The translations under genes and the position numbers were made by a program. DNA of 64,000 bases, taken from positions 248,001 to 312,000 of the forward strand of contig NZ_JAKJXE010000001.1 in assembly GCF_021728295.1 (NCBI RefSeq). Reading direction: 5' to 3'. Under the pieces are notes generated by a model that did not search any database, was not told the DNA's origin, and saw nothing but the letters and a program-made list of their open reading frames with translations. This DNA comes from Pseudomonas petrae (GTDB lineage: Bacteria > Pseudomonadota > Gammaproteobacteria > Pseudomonadales > Pseudomonadaceae). Positions 52,082-60,967 of this stretch are shown here, piece by piece. The stretch's first letter is position 1. Every line of letters begins with the position of its first letter.

Positions 52082-52098
52082 TGATCAGTTCTTGCTCT

Positions 52099-52929
52099 TT
52101 ATTCGGCTCGCGCCCGCACATGAATAACGGCGAAGGCTTCGTTTTGCACCAGCTCCACCAGTTGCTCCTTGACCAGTTCCAGCACGGCCATGAACGTCAC
52201 CACCACGCCCAGCCGCCCTTCTTCTGCCGTGAACAGCTCGGCGAAGGGCACGAAGCCCGCCCCTTTCAAGCGCTCCAGCACATCGCTCATACGCTCGCGG
52301 GTGGACAGCGCCTCGCGGCTGACCTGGTGGCTTTCGAACATGTCGCCACGGCGCAGCACGTCGGCCATCGACATCAACAGCTCTTCGAGGGCGACGTCCG
52401 GCAACAACTTGCGCACTCGCGCTTCGGGAGCCTCAAGCCTTGGGACCACGACGTCACGGCCCACGCGAGACAGTTCATCGATGCTTTCTGCCGCCGCCTT
52501 GAACCGCTCGTACTGCTGCAAGCGGCGGATCAGTTCGGTGCGGGGATCGCCCTCTTCTTCCTCGGCCATTTCCGAGCGGGGCAGCAGCATGCGCGATTTG
52601 ATCTCGGCGAGCATGGCGGCCATGACCAGGTATTCGGCGGCGAGCTCCAGGCGCACGGTTTTCATCAGCTCGACATACCCCATGTACTGACGGGTGATTT
52701 CCGCCACGGGGATGTCGAGGATGTTGATGTTCTGTTTGCGAATCAGGTAAAGCAGCAAGTCCAGCGGGCCTTCGAAAGCCTCGAGGAACACTTCCAGCGC
52801 ATCCGGCGGAATGTACAGGTCGACCGGCATCTGCGTGACGGCCTGGCCGTAGACCATGGCAAACGGCAGCTCTTGCTGCGCGCCGGCCTGACTGTCGATC
52901 CGAGCGTCCAGGGTTTGCGCCTCGGTCAC
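52099..52929 (-). CDS. scpA: Segregation and condensation protein A
   Basis: Kleisin subunit of the SMC-ScpAB complex. The 276-residue product carries the N-terminal kleisin motif FEGPLDLLLYLIRKQNINIL, the middle helix YLVMAAMLAEIKSRMLLPR and a C-terminal winged helix (VVTFMAVLELVKEQLVELVQ). The start is a GTG at 52929 that overlaps the stop of the upstream YrdC/YciO-family gene, so translation is probably coupled. About 25 extra residues precede the conserved region. Confidence 0.95.
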   Translation of the reverse strand: MTEAQTLDARIDSQAGAQQELPFAMVYGQAVTQMPVDLYIPPDALEVFLEAFEGPLDLLLYLIRKQNINILDIPVAEITRQYMGYVELMKTVRLELAAEYLVMAAMLAEIKSRMLLPRSEMAEEEEGDPRTELIRRLQQYERFKAAAESIDELSRVGRDVVVPRLEAPEARVRKLLPDVALEELLMSMADVLRRGDMFESHQVSREALSTRERMSDVLERLKGAGFVPFAELFTAEEGRLGVVVTFMAVLELVKEQLVELVQNEAFAVIHVRARAE

Positions 52930-53558
52930 TCGACTTCGACCCCGAACGGCGTCGGATCACCGCAGCCCACGCGCACCACCTGCGGCTCGCCATCGGTGAG
53001 ATTGACCACGGTCGACGCCGAAATGCCGCCCTCGCCTGCGTCGATGATCAGGTCCACCTGATGCTCGAGGATCCCGCGCATCTCGTAAGGGTCACTCATC
53101 GGAATGGTCTCGCCCGGCATGATCAGGCTCACGCTCATCAGTGGCTCGCCCAGTTCCTGCAGCAGCGCCTGAGCAATGGGATGACCCGGCACGCGCAAAC
53201 CAATGGTGCGCCGCTTGGGGTGCAGCACCAAACGCGGTACGTCACGGGTGGCGCCGAGGATGAAGGTGTACGGCCCCGGCGTGTGCGCCTTGAGCACGCG
53301 AAACGCCGCCGTGTCGACCTTGGCGAACAACCCCAGCTGCGACAGATCACTGCACATCAGCGTGAAATTGTGTTTGTCATCGAGTTGACGCAGGCGACGG
53401 ATGCGCTCGACGGCCGTCTTGTCGCCCATCTGGCAACCCAATGCGTAGGACGAATCGGTGGGATAAACCACCAGACCGCCCGCCCGGATGATCTCCACGG
53501 CCTGCTTGATCAGGCGCGCTTGCGGATTCTCCGGGTGGACCTGGAAAAATTGACTCAC
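52926..53558 (-). CDS. YciO/Sua5/YrdC-family protein
   Basis: The 210-residue product belongs to the family of L-threonylcarbamoyladenylate synthases: VYPTDSSYALGCQMGDKTAV (nucleotide site), HTPGPYTFILGATRDVPRLV and IDAGEGGISASTVVNL. The length and the short C-terminus fit the YciO subgroup, whose activity is weak or uncertain, rather than TsaC, the main tRNA t6A enzyme. The start is taken as the GTG at 53558 (VSQFFQVHPENPQ), nine bases after AGGAAAT. It belongs to a compact run with the PHP gene, scpA and scpB. Confidence 0.88.
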   Translation of the reverse strand: MSQFFQVHPENPQARLIKQAVEIIRAGGLVVYPTDSSYALGCQMGDKTAVERIRRLRQLDDKHNFTLMCSDLSQLGLFAKVDTAAFRVLKAHTPGPYTFILGATRDVPRLVLHPKRRTIGLRVPGHPIAQALLQELGEPLMSVSLIMPGETIPMSDPYEMRGILEHQVDLIIDAGEGGISASTVVNLTDGEPQVVRVGCGDPTPFGVEVE

Positions 53559-53571
53559 GGTAATTTCCTGT

Positions 53572-54432
53572 TCAGACGGCAGTAGGCTGGTCATGTTTGA
53601 ACCGACACCAAAGGGGCGGCAGGTCTTCGGGCAATGGGCGATAAACGCCGATTTCAGACCATGCGCCTGGGGCATGAAAATCACTGCCGGCACTGACCAG
53701 CAGACCGAATTCACGGGCCAGAATCGCCAGACTGCCGACCTGATCGGCCGGCTGCAGGCCGTTGACCACTTCTATTGCGTGGCCGCCGGCCTGAATGAAG
53801 TCGGCGACCAGCTTGCGACGCTTGCTGCGGGTGAAATCGTAATGCGAAGGGTGCGCGAGGCTGACCCATGCCCCGGCGGCGCGCAGGGTCGCCACCGTTT
53901 GCTCAAGGGTCGGCCAGTGTTGCTTGACGTCGCCCAGTTTGCCCGCGCCAAGCCATTTGCGGAACGCTTCGGCGCGGTCTTTGACGAACCCCTGATTGAC
54001 CAGAAAGTCGGCAAAGTGCGGTCGGGCCGGCGCATTGCCGCTGTCGCCCAGTGCCTGCTGCACCGCGCGTGCACCTTCGAGCGCACCGGGCATACCTTTC
54101 ATCGCCAACTTGCGGCTTATTTCTTCGGCCCGCAACCAGCGGCCGGTGTGCAATTGCTCGATGGCCTCACGCAATTGCGGGGCGTTCACATCGAACGCGT
54201 AGCCCAGCACATGAATGGTGGCACCGCCCCAGGTGCAGGACAATTCGATGCCGTCGATCAGCTGCATACCCAGCGCAAGCGCCGCAGCACGGGCCTCGGC
54301 GAGGCCTTCGACGGTGTCGTGATCGGTCAGCGCGAGGACTTTGACGCCGTGCTCGTGGGCACGCGCGACGAGTACCGCGGGCGCAAGGGCGCCATCGGAA
54401 GCGGTGCTGTGGCAGTGCAGATCGACGTTCAT
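53572..54432 (-). CDS. rnm: PHP-domain phosphoesterase, RNase AM (TrpH/YciV) family
   Basis: The 286-residue product has all PHP metal motifs: DLHCHSTASDG, LTDHDT, the conserved Glu in GIELSCTW, HPSHYD, and SAGSDFHAPG near the C-terminus. The Escherichia coli homologue (YciV/RNase AM) is a 5'-3' exonuclease that trims 5S rRNA and degrades pAp/nanoRNA. It starts upstream of the YciO-like gene with 13 bp between and is divergent from yciB. Confidence 0.92.
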   Translation of the reverse strand: MNVDLHCHSTASDGALAPAVLVARAHEHGVKVLALTDHDTVEGLAEARAAALALGMQLIDGIELSCTWGGATIHVLGYAFDVNAPQLREAIEQLHTGRWLRAEEISRKLAMKGMPGALEGARAVQQALGDSGNAPARPHFADFLVNQGFVKDRAEAFRKWLGAGKLGDVKQHWPTLEQTVATLRAAGAWVSLAHPSHYDFTRSKRRKLVADFIQAGGHAIEVVNGLQPADQVGSLAILAREFGLLVSAGSDFHAPGAWSEIGVYRPLPEDLPPLWCRFKHDQPTAV

Positions 54433-54497
54433 AGGGGCGCTTTCGCAGTCATTGATGTTTGTTATTATGCCGTCACATCCAGCTTCTGGCTCTCACT

Positions 54498-55106
54498 GTG
54501 AAACAATTCATCGACTTCATCCCGCTCATCCTGTTCTTCATCGTTTACAAAATCAGCCCGCAAGCCGTCGATGTCCTTGGCCACAGCTTCATGGTAGGCG
54601 GGATTTACAGCGCCACCGCGATGCTGATCGCCAGTTCCCTCGTGGTTTACGGCGTTCTTTATGTCCGTCAGGGCAAACTGGAAAAAAGTCAGTGGCTGAC
54701 GCTGATTGCCTGTCTGGTCTTCGGTAGCCTGACCCTGGCCTTCCACAGCGAAACCTTCCTGAAGTGGAAAGCCCCTGTCGTGAACTGGGTCTTCGCGCTG
54801 ATCTTCGCCGGCAGCCACTTCATTGGCGACCGTCTGTTGATTCAACGCATCATGGGTCACGCGCTGACCCTGCCGCAGGCGGTCTGGACCAAGCTGAACA
54901 TCGCCTGGATCGTGTTCTTCCTGTTCTGCGGCGCGGCCAATCTCTATGTGGCGTTTACCTATCAAGAATTCTGGGTCGACTTCAAGGTGTTCGGCAGCCT
55001 GGGCATGACCCTGCTGTTCCTGGTGGGCCAGGGCATCTACCTGGCCCGCCACATCCATGACGCCGACCCGTCCGCCCAGCCTTCAAACAAAAAAAGAGAG
55101 GACTGA
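54498..55106 (+). CDS. yciB: Inner membrane septation protein A (YciB)
   Basis: A 202-residue inner-membrane protein with about five helices, linked in other bacteria to cell envelope and septum synthesis. The family start [17 protein letters not shown] follows a GTG at 54498. Also present are [19 protein letters not shown] and [21 protein letters not shown] longer ATG frame from 54459 adds 13 residues and is not used. It is followed at 1 bp by yciI, a conserved pair. Confidence 0.94.
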   Translation: MKQFIDFIPLILFFIVYKISPQAVDVLGHSFMVGGIYSATAMLIASSLVVYGVLYVRQGKLEKSQWLTLIACLVFGSLTLAFHSETFLKWKAPVVNWVFALIFAGSHFIGDRLLIQRIMGHALTLPQAVWTKLNIAWIVFFLFCGAANLYVAFTYQEFWVDFKVFGSLGMTLLFLVGQGIYLARHIHDADPSAQPSNKKRED

Positions 55107-55107
55107 C

Positions 55108-55407
55108 ATGCTCTACGCAATCGTGGCAACCGACGTCGCCAACTCGCTGGAAAAACGCCTGGCCGCGCGCCCTGCGCACCTGGAGCGTCTGAACGCAATG
55201 AAGGCCGAAGGCCGCATCGTCCTCGCGGGACCGATGCCTGCGGTAGACAGCATCGACCCGGGCGCTGCAGGGTTTACCGGCAGCCTGATTGTTGCCGAAT
55301 TCGAGTCGCTCAAGGACGCCCAAGCCTGGGCTGACGCTGATCCCTACGTTGCAGCGGGTGTCTACGCCGGCGTAATCGTCAAACCGTTCAAGCAAGTCCT
55401 GCCCTGA
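55108..55407 (+). CDS. yciI: YciI-family protein
   Basis: A 99-residue dimeric alpha/beta-barrel protein of the YciI family, with [20 protein letters not shown], the conserved His-Asp-type pocket (RPAHLERLN), and [19 protein letters not shown]. The family includes dehydrochlorinase-like enzymes, but the cellular role of YciI is unknown. It is coupled with yciB. Confidence 0.94.
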   Translation: MLYAIVATDVANSLEKRLAARPAHLERLNAMKAEGRIVLAGPMPAVDSIDPGAAGFTGSLIVAEFESLKDAQAWADADPYVAAGVYAGVIVKPFKQVLP

Positions 55408-55415
55408 TCCATCTG

Positions 55416-55673
55416 TTGAGCGCCCGGCTCCGTGTACCGAGCCGGAACGCTTTCAACCCGCTTTCCATTGCTCACCCTTCGCACTGGCCTGCCGATAAGT
55501 TGCTAGAACCAAGGGCTTTGACGGCGGCTCAAAGAGGCACGGGCGGTCATGCCTTGGCGGGTGTTGATCGAACAACGATGGTTTGTCGCGGGTGCGGCGT
55601 TGCAATGGTCGCCCTCCAGTGCGGTATCTTTGCCAGCGGCCGGCGTAGACGTCGTCGGCAATGGCTAAATTGA
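55416..55673 (+). pseudogene. Frameshifted remnant of a membrane-anchored protein
   Basis: Two overlapping frames each keep part of one C-terminus. Frame A (55549-55668) reads PWRVLIEQRWFVAGAA. One base offset, frame B reads VAMVALQCGIFASG then a run of six Arg and QWLN up to a TGA at 55673. Joined by a single-base frameshift near 55590-55605 they give one transmembrane helix with a basic RRQWLN tail. This is the tail I know from a pseudomonad protein often named 'translation initiation factor 2' or SH3-like, encoded in this same place between yciI and cpxR. The N-terminal part is not recognisable, so the gene appears deleted and frameshifted. Confidence 0.5.
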
Positions 55674-55680
55674 GTGAGTC

Positions 55681-56358
55681 ATGAGCGAGCTGTTACTTAT
55701 TGATGATGACCAGGAGCTGTGTGAGCTCCTGAGCAGTTGGTTGAGTCAGGAAGGGTTCGCCGTGCGCGCCTGCCACGATGGCCAGAGTGCGCGCAAGGCG
55801 CTCGCCGAATCCGCACCCGCTGCGGTGGTGCTGGACGTGATGCTCCCCGACGGCAGCGGCCTGGAACTGCTCAAACAATTGCGCACCGATCACCCCGACC
55901 TTCCCGTGCTGATGCTGTCCGCTCGCGGCGAACCGCTGGACCGTATCCTCGGTCTGGAGCTGGGCGCCGACGATTATCTGGCCAAGCCCTGCGACCCCCG
56001 TGAACTGACAGCGCGTCTGCGCGCCGTGCTGCGTCGCAGCCATCCGGCGGCGGTGTCATCACAGATCGAGCTGGGCGACCTGTGCTTTAGTCCGGCGCGG
56101 GGTGTGGTCACGATTGACGAGCAGGAATTCACCCTGACAGTCTCCGAAGCCCGTCTGCTTGAGGCCTTGCTCGGCCAGCCTGGCGAACCGCTGGAAAAAC
56201 AGGAACTAGCGCAACTGGCCCTGGGCCGCAAGCTGACCCTGTACGACCGCAGCCTTGATATGCACGTCAGCAACCTGCGCAAGAAAATCGGCCCCCACGC
56301 CGACGGCCGCCCGCGCATCGTGGCCCTGCGCAGCCGTGGGTATTACTACGCGGTGTGA
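55681..56358 (+). CDS. cpxR: CpxR-type response regulator
   Basis: A 225-residue OmpR-family regulator. The receiver domain has the acidic pocket LLIDDDQE, the phosphorylated Asp in VVLDVMLPDGSG and K in DYLAKPCDPREL. The winged-helix output domain has LTVSEARLLEALLGQPGEPL and SLDMHVSNLRKKIGPHADGR. It is paired with the kinase at 57212 and a CpxP/Spy-like protein, the order seen in P. aeruginosa PA3204-PA3206. It probably senses envelope stress. Confidence 0.9.
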   Translation: MSELLLIDDDQELCELLSSWLSQEGFAVRACHDGQSARKALAESAPAAVVLDVMLPDGSGLELLKQLRTDHPDLPVLMLSARGEPLDRILGLELGADDYLAKPCDPRELTARLRAVLRRSHPAAVSSQIELGDLCFSPARGVVTIDEQEFTLTVSEARLLEALLGQPGEPLEKQELAQLALGRKLTLYDRSLDMHVSNLRKKIGPHADGRPRIVALRSRGYYYAV

Positions 56359-56400
56359 TCTTCGCGGTGGGCGATGACTACGCGTGTGAAGATCTCATTC

Positions 56401-56530
56401 GTAGGAGCGTGGCTTGTCCCGCGATCTGGCGCGCAGCGGCAGTGACTTCTATTATGCGGGTTGCCTGACATACCGCATGCAGTCCAGCTGCCGGTTCCCG
56501 GCAGATCGCGGGACAAGCCACGCTCCTACA
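56401..56530. repeat. Long REP pair, GTAGGAGCGTGGCTTGTCCC family
   Basis: GTAGGAGCGTGGCTTGTCCC at 56401 and its complement ending near 56530 flank about 60 bp, with GATCTGGC/CAGATCG continuing the arms. It sits between cpxR and the CpxP-like gene and could form a very stable hairpin. Confidence 0.9.
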
Positions 56531-56674
56531 GAAATCAACGGCCCGCTCTTTGTGTCAGCCGCCCCATTGATCCTCTTTACCCAAGCTTTACCGACGCCTG
56601 ACCTCGCTTGACCTTGATCTCCCTAAACTGGCCTCAACCGGCACAGAGCCGAAATCGAGACAAGGAGATTCACC

Positions 56675-57118
56675 ATGCGCAAGACTTTGATGGCTTTGAT
56701 GCTCGCCGCAGCCCTGCCTACCGTTGCAATGGCCATGCCTCCAGAAGGCGGCCCGATGGGTGGTCCTGGCGGTCCAGGCTTCGATGGCCCCGGCATGCAT
56801 CACCGCAAAGGTCCTCTGGACAAGCTGAACCTGACACCGGATCAACGTCAGCAAGTCGGCAAGCTGATGGGCGCTCAATGGCACGGCCGCTCCGAGATCA
56901 CTCAGAAGTACCTGGCCAAGCTGTCGGCCGCCGACCAGAAGGCGATGAAGGATGAACTGACCGCTGCACACGACAAAACCCAGTCCGACATCCGCGCCCT
57001 GCTGACGCCGGAGCAACAGAAGACCTTCGATCAGATCCAGAAGGACGAAGCCCAGCGCCGTGCGGACCGCGCCGAGTTCGAAGCCTGGAAAGCGCAAAAA
57101 GCGCAAAAAACCCAGTAA
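56675..57118 (+). CDS. CpxP/Spy-family periplasmic protein
   Basis: A 147-residue periplasmic protein: signal peptide MRKTLMALMLAAALPTVAMA, a Gly/Pro-Met-rich linker (GGPMGGPGGPGFDGPGMHHR) and a helical Spy-like domain with LTPDQRQQVGKLM and LLTPEQQKTFDQIQ, the paired L-T-P-x-Q repeats of the CpxP/Spy LTxxQ family. It probably chaperones misfolded envelope proteins and/or restrains the Cpx sensor. The start follows AAGGAG. A terminator separates it from the kinase gene. Confidence 0.9.
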   Translation: MRKTLMALMLAAALPTVAMAMPPEGGPMGGPGGPGFDGPGMHHRKGPLDKLNLTPDQRQQVGKLMGAQWHGRSEITQKYLAKLSAADQKAMKDELTAAHDKTQSDIRALLTPEQQKTFDQIQKDEAQRRADRAEFEAWKAQKAQKTQ

Positions 57119-57150
57119 CTGGCCTCTGGCCCGGCATTACACTTCCCCCA

Positions 57151-57186
57151 ACCCGACACGCTTCCCGGCGTGTCGGGTTTTCTGTT
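57151..57186 (+). terminator. Terminator between CpxP-like gene and cpxA
   Basis: An 11-bp stem, ACCCGACACGC/GCGTGTCGGGT, with loop TTCCCG is followed by TTTCTGTTT. It ends only 26 bp before the cpxA GTG start. Confidence 0.88.
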
Positions 57187-57211
57187 TGACGAACCAGGTC
57201 GAGGGCAGCAC

Positions 57212-58549
57212 GTGCGTTCATTGTTTTGGAGAATCCTTGCCAGCTTCTGGCTGGCGATCGCGTTGGTGGCGGGCCTGTCGATTCTGATGGGCCATGTGCT
57301 CAATCAGGACGCCTGGATTCTCAGCCGTCATCCCGGCCTGCACAACTTGCCGCAAAAGTGGGTCGAGCTGTACGAAGGCAAAGGCGAGAAATCTGCCCAG
57401 GACTACCTGCAAGACCTCAAGCGCAAATACCACATCGACGTTCAGGTGCTGAACGACAGCGGCGAAGCGGTGATTCCCGGCACGTTCCCGCCCCGCGCGG
57501 CGGCCTTTGAAGAGCGGCAGAAAGACGACACGCGCCCGCTGCCGTGGCGGCGCCTGACCACCGAATACACCAGTGAAAAAACCGGCGAAACCTATCTACT
57601 GATCTACCGGATCCCCCATCCGGAGCTGGACGCCTGGCACCGCGAAAGTCTGCTCTGGCCGCTGAGTGCGCTGGGCATTGCGCTGGTGGTGCTGACGCTG
57701 TTCAGTCTGCTGGTGACGCTGTCGATCACCCGCCCGTTAAGCCGTTTGCGCGGCGCGGTACATGATCTCGGCCAGACCACATACCAGCAGAACAGCCTGG
57801 CGCAACTGGCCAACCGTCGCGACGAATTCGGCGTGCTGGCGAACGACTTCAACCGCATGGGTGCCCGCCTGCAAAGCCAGATCAGCAGCCAGCGCCAGCT
57901 GCTTCGCGACGTTTCCCATGAACTGCGCTCTCCCTTGGCCCGGCTGCGAATTGCCCTGGCCCTGGCAGAACGCGCCGAGTCGGTGGAGCGCGACAAGCTA
58001 TGGCCGCGCCTGACCCGTGAGTGCGACCGGCTGGAGGAGTTGATCAGTGAGATTCTGGCGCTGGCACGACTGGATGCCGACATGGGCAGCGCCACGGCGG
58101 TGGATTTGTCAGGGCTGTTGCTTCATTTGCAGGCCGAGACGGAGATGGGCAGCGGCGAGCAGACGGTTTCGGTGTCGGTGGAGCCAGGCGTGCAGTTGCA
58201 GGGCTGGCCGAGCGTGCTGGAACGGGCGCTGGATAATCTGCTGCGCAACGCGCTGCGCTTCAATCCGGTGGGTCAGCCGATCGAGCTGAGCGCGAGCATC
58301 GAGGGAGAAGAATTACGCCTCAGCGTGCGGGACCATGGCCCCGGTGCCAACCCGGAGCATCTGGCGCAGTTGGGCGAGCCGTTCTATCGCGCGCCCAACC
58401 AGACCGCGCCGGGCTACGGACTCGGCCTGGCAATTGCCAAACGCGCCGCCGAGAAGCACGGCGGAACGCTGGTGCTGGGCAATCACCCACAGGGTGGGTT
58501 CGTGGCCAGCATCGTGGTGCCCCGCGAGCTAACCGCCTCGCACGGCTGA
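57212..58549 (+). CDS. cpxA: CpxA-type sensor histidine kinase
   Basis: A 445-residue membrane kinase: first helix (FWRILASFWLAIALVAGLSI), a periplasmic sensor region (about 35-145), second helix (LGIALVVLTLFSLLVTLSI), HAMP (RPLSRLRGAVHDLG), the dimerisation box DVSHELRSPLARLRIAL with the phospho-His, and the ATPase domain with NLLRNALRFNP, VRDHGPGAN and GYGLGLAIA. The GTG start at 57212 follows GAGGGC; the longer ATG frame would begin inside the preceding terminator. Confidence 0.92.
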   Translation: MRSLFWRILASFWLAIALVAGLSILMGHVLNQDAWILSRHPGLHNLPQKWVELYEGKGEKSAQDYLQDLKRKYHIDVQVLNDSGEAVIPGTFPPRAAAFEERQKDDTRPLPWRRLTTEYTSEKTGETYLLIYRIPHPELDAWHRESLLWPLSALGIALVVLTLFSLLVTLSITRPLSRLRGAVHDLGQTTYQQNSLAQLANRRDEFGVLANDFNRMGARLQSQISSQRQLLRDVSHELRSPLARLRIALALAERAESVERDKLWPRLTRECDRLEELISEILALARLDADMGSATAVDLSGLLLHLQAETEMGSGEQTVSVSVEPGVQLQGWPSVLERALDNLLRNALRFNPVGQPIELSASIEGEELRLSVRDHGPGANPEHLAQLGEPFYRAPNQTAPGYGLGLAIAKRAAEKHGGTLVLGNHPQGGFVASIVVPRELTASHG

Positions 58550-58551
58550 CT

Positions 58552-58671
58552 CAGTGGGACCGGCTTCAGCGATTCTCAGTGGGACGAGCTTCAGCCGGGA
58601 AGAGGCCGGTGTGTACGCCCTCAGTTTTGCGGTGTGACGCTTAATGCCTTCCCGGCTAAAGCCGGTCCCAC
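58552..58671. repeat. REP cluster overlapping a stop codon
   Basis: Two forward units (GTGGGACCGGCTTCAGC and GGGACGAGCTTCAGCCGGGA) and one inverted unit (CTTCCCGGCTAAAGCCGGTC, up to 58671) lie between the converging cpxA and nitroreductase genes. The last base of the final REP touches the nitroreductase TAG. Confidence 0.88.
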
Positions 58672-59231
58672 TAGCCCTCCCACGCACTCACAAACGCCGC
58701 AACCTCCGGCTTTGCGGGTTCACGCGGCGGGTTTTGCGGAGTGCCGAGGTAGAGGAAGGCGACGACTTCTTCCTCGGCTGCCAGGCCCAACCCTTCGGCA
58801 ACGTGGCGAGAGTAAGACAAGTCCCCCGAGCGCCAGACCGCGCCGATGCCCATCGCGTAGGCAGCCAGCAGGATGCCGTGGGCGGCACAACCCGCGGTAA
58901 TCGCCTGTTCCTTTTTCGGCACCTTGAAGTGGTCGGTCAACTTGGCGATGACCACGACCACCAACGGCGCGCGCAACGGTCCGTTGCGGGCCTTGTCCAG
59001 CGCCTTGGCGTCAACGTCGCCTCCTTTGTCGATCAAGGCCTGGGCCAACAGCTCACCCATTCGGTGGCGCGCTTCGCCCTCGACGGTCAGAAAGCGATAA
59101 GGCCGCAAGACGCCGTGGTCGGGCGCGCGCAGGGCGGCGCCGAACAAAATCTCGCGTTGCTCGGCGTCCGGGGCGGGTTCGATCAAGCGGGGCACGGACA
59201 CGCGATTAAGCAATACGTCGAGCGCTTCCAT
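58671..59231 (-). CDS. Nitroreductase-family protein (YdjA-like)
   Basis: An FMN-dependent NAD(P)H oxidoreductase, 186 residues, of the small YdjA type. It has ALRAPDHGVLRPYRFLTVEG (FMN site), AGCAAHGILLAAYAMGIGAV and FLYLGTPQNPPREPAKPEV near the C-terminus. The natural substrate is unknown. The start at 59231 follows GGAGACGA; a longer frame is not used. It is divergent from trkH. Confidence 0.92.
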   Translation of the reverse strand: MEALDVLLNRVSVPRLIEPAPDAEQREILFGAALRAPDHGVLRPYRFLTVEGEARHRMGELLAQALIDKGGDVDAKALDKARNGPLRAPLVVVVIAKLTDHFKVPKKEQAITAGCAAHGILLAAYAMGIGAVWRSGDLSYSRHVAEGLGLAAEEEVVAFLYLGTPQNPPREPAKPEVAAFVSAWEG

Positions 59232-59405
59232 TAAGTCGTCTCCAGGAAAAATGACGGGCCATTGTAGTGCCCTCGGTGCAGTCTTGAACTTCAATAACGA
59301 TTAACCAGGGCATTTACTTACAACACTCTCGGAAACGCCTCGGTTTACACAAACGGGCCCACGAGTAGAATGGCCGCCCTCTCACTACCTGATCAGAGCG
59401 ACTGC

Positions 59406-60860
59406 ATGGCGTTGCCGACTCTCCGCATCATCGGTTTCATTATCGGCATCTTCCTGATTACCCTGGCCATCGCCATGGTCGTGCCGATGATCACCCTGAT
59501 GATTTTCCACAGCACCGCCGACATGCCGTCGTTCCTGTGGTCGAGCCTGATTACATTCGTATCCGGTCTGGCGCTGGTGGGTCAAGGCCGGCCTGAACAG
59601 GTGCACCTGCGCCCGCGGGACATGTACCTGCTGACGGTCAGCAGCTGGGTCATCGTCTGCATCTTCGCGGCGCTGCCGTTTCTGCTCACGCAACACATCA
59701 GCTACACCGACTCCTTCTTCGAAAGCATGTCCGGCATCACCGCAACCGGCTCCACCGTGCTCAGCGGGCTGGACACCATGTCCCCCGGCATCCTCATCTG
59801 GCGATCGTTGCTGCACTGGCTCGGCGGCATCGGCTTCATCGGCATGGCCGTGGCGATTCTTCCGCTGTTGCGCATCGGCGGCATGCGCCTGTTCCAGACC
59901 GAGTCGTCGGACCGTTCCGAAAAAGTCATGCCGCGTTCGCACATGGTCGCCAAGTTCATCGTCCTCGTTTACCTCGGCATTACCGTGCTGGGCACGCTGG
60001 CGTTCTGGTGGGCGGGCATGAGCCTGTTCGATGCCATCAATCACGCGATGTCGGCGATATCGACGGGTGGGTTCTCTACCTCGGATCAGTCGCTGGCGAA
60101 ATGGCCGCAACCCGCCGTGCATTGGGTGGCGATCGTGGTGATGATCCTCGGCGCCCTGCCGTTCACCCTGTATGTCGCAACACTGCGGGGCAATCGCGGG
60201 GCGCTGCTCAAGGATCAGCAGGTGCAGGGTTTCCTCGTCCTGCTGCTGGTGACGTGGCTGGTGATGGGCGCCTGGTACTGGGCGACGACTGATCTGCCGT
60301 GGTACGACGCGTTGCGTCATGTCGCGCTGAACGTGACGTCGGTGGTGACAACAACCGGTTTCGCGCTGGGGGACTACAGCCTGTGGGGCAACTTCTCGCT
60401 GATGCTGTTCTTTTATCTGGGGTTCATTGGCGGATGTTCAGGGTCGACGGCTGGCGGCGTGAAGGTCTTCCGCTTTCAGGTCGCGTACATCCTGCTGCGC
60501 GCCAACCTGCACCAATTGATTCACCCACGCGCGGTGATCAAGCAGAAGTACAACGGTCACCGGCTGGACGACGAGATCGTGCGTTCGATTCTGACCTTCT
60601 CGTTTTTCTTCACCTTCACGATCTGCCTGATCGCGCTCATGCTGTCGCTGCTGGGGCTGGACTGGATGACCGCGTTGACGGGCGCCGCCAGCACCGTGTC
60701 GGGCGTGGGTCCGGGGCTCGGTGAAACCATCGGGCCGGCGGGTAATTTCTCGACGCTGCCGGACGCCGCCAAGTGGATTCTGTCCCTGGGCATGCTGCTC
60801 GGTCGGCTGGAAATCATCACGGTGCTGGTGCTGTGCATCCCGGCGTTCTGGCGGCACTAG
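59406..60860 (+). CDS. trkH: Trk potassium uptake protein TrkH
   Basis: K+ channel subunit of the Trk system that works with cytoplasmic TrkA. The 484-residue product has the repeated pore (P-loop) structure with filter segments SGITATGSTVLSGLD, SAISTGGFSTSD, SVVTTTGFALGDYS and STVSGVGPGLG, plus the FIGGCSGSTAGGVKVFR loop. The start at 59406 (MALPTLRIIGFIIGIF) matches the family; the longer frame adds 12 residues. No trkA is nearby. A DUF962 gene follows. Confidence 0.95.
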   Translation: MALPTLRIIGFIIGIFLITLAIAMVVPMITLMIFHSTADMPSFLWSSLITFVSGLALVGQGRPEQVHLRPRDMYLLTVSSWVIVCIFAALPFLLTQHISYTDSFFESMSGITATGSTVLSGLDTMSPGILIWRSLLHWLGGIGFIGMAVAILPLLRIGGMRLFQTESSDRSEKVMPRSHMVAKFIVLVYLGITVLGTLAFWWAGMSLFDAINHAMSAISTGGFSTSDQSLAKWPQPAVHWVAIVVMILGALPFTLYVATLRGNRGALLKDQQVQGFLVLLLVTWLVMGAWYWATTDLPWYDALRHVALNVTSVVTTTGFALGDYSLWGNFSLMLFFYLGFIGGCSGSTAGGVKVFRFQVAYILLRANLHQLIHPRAVIKQKYNGHRLDDEIVRSILTFSFFFTFTICLIALMLSLLGLDWMTALTGAASTVSGVGPGLGETIGPAGNFSTLPDAAKWILSLGMLLGRLEIITVLVLCIPAFWRH

Positions 60861-60967
60861 AACACGGCGGGCCGGGCAATGTCATTCGCGAAGCTCTGAG
60901 AAATTTCGCGGCGAGCGGCGGAGGCTCGGCTAAGCTCAGCCAACACCCTGCCTCAGAGCACAGCCTT

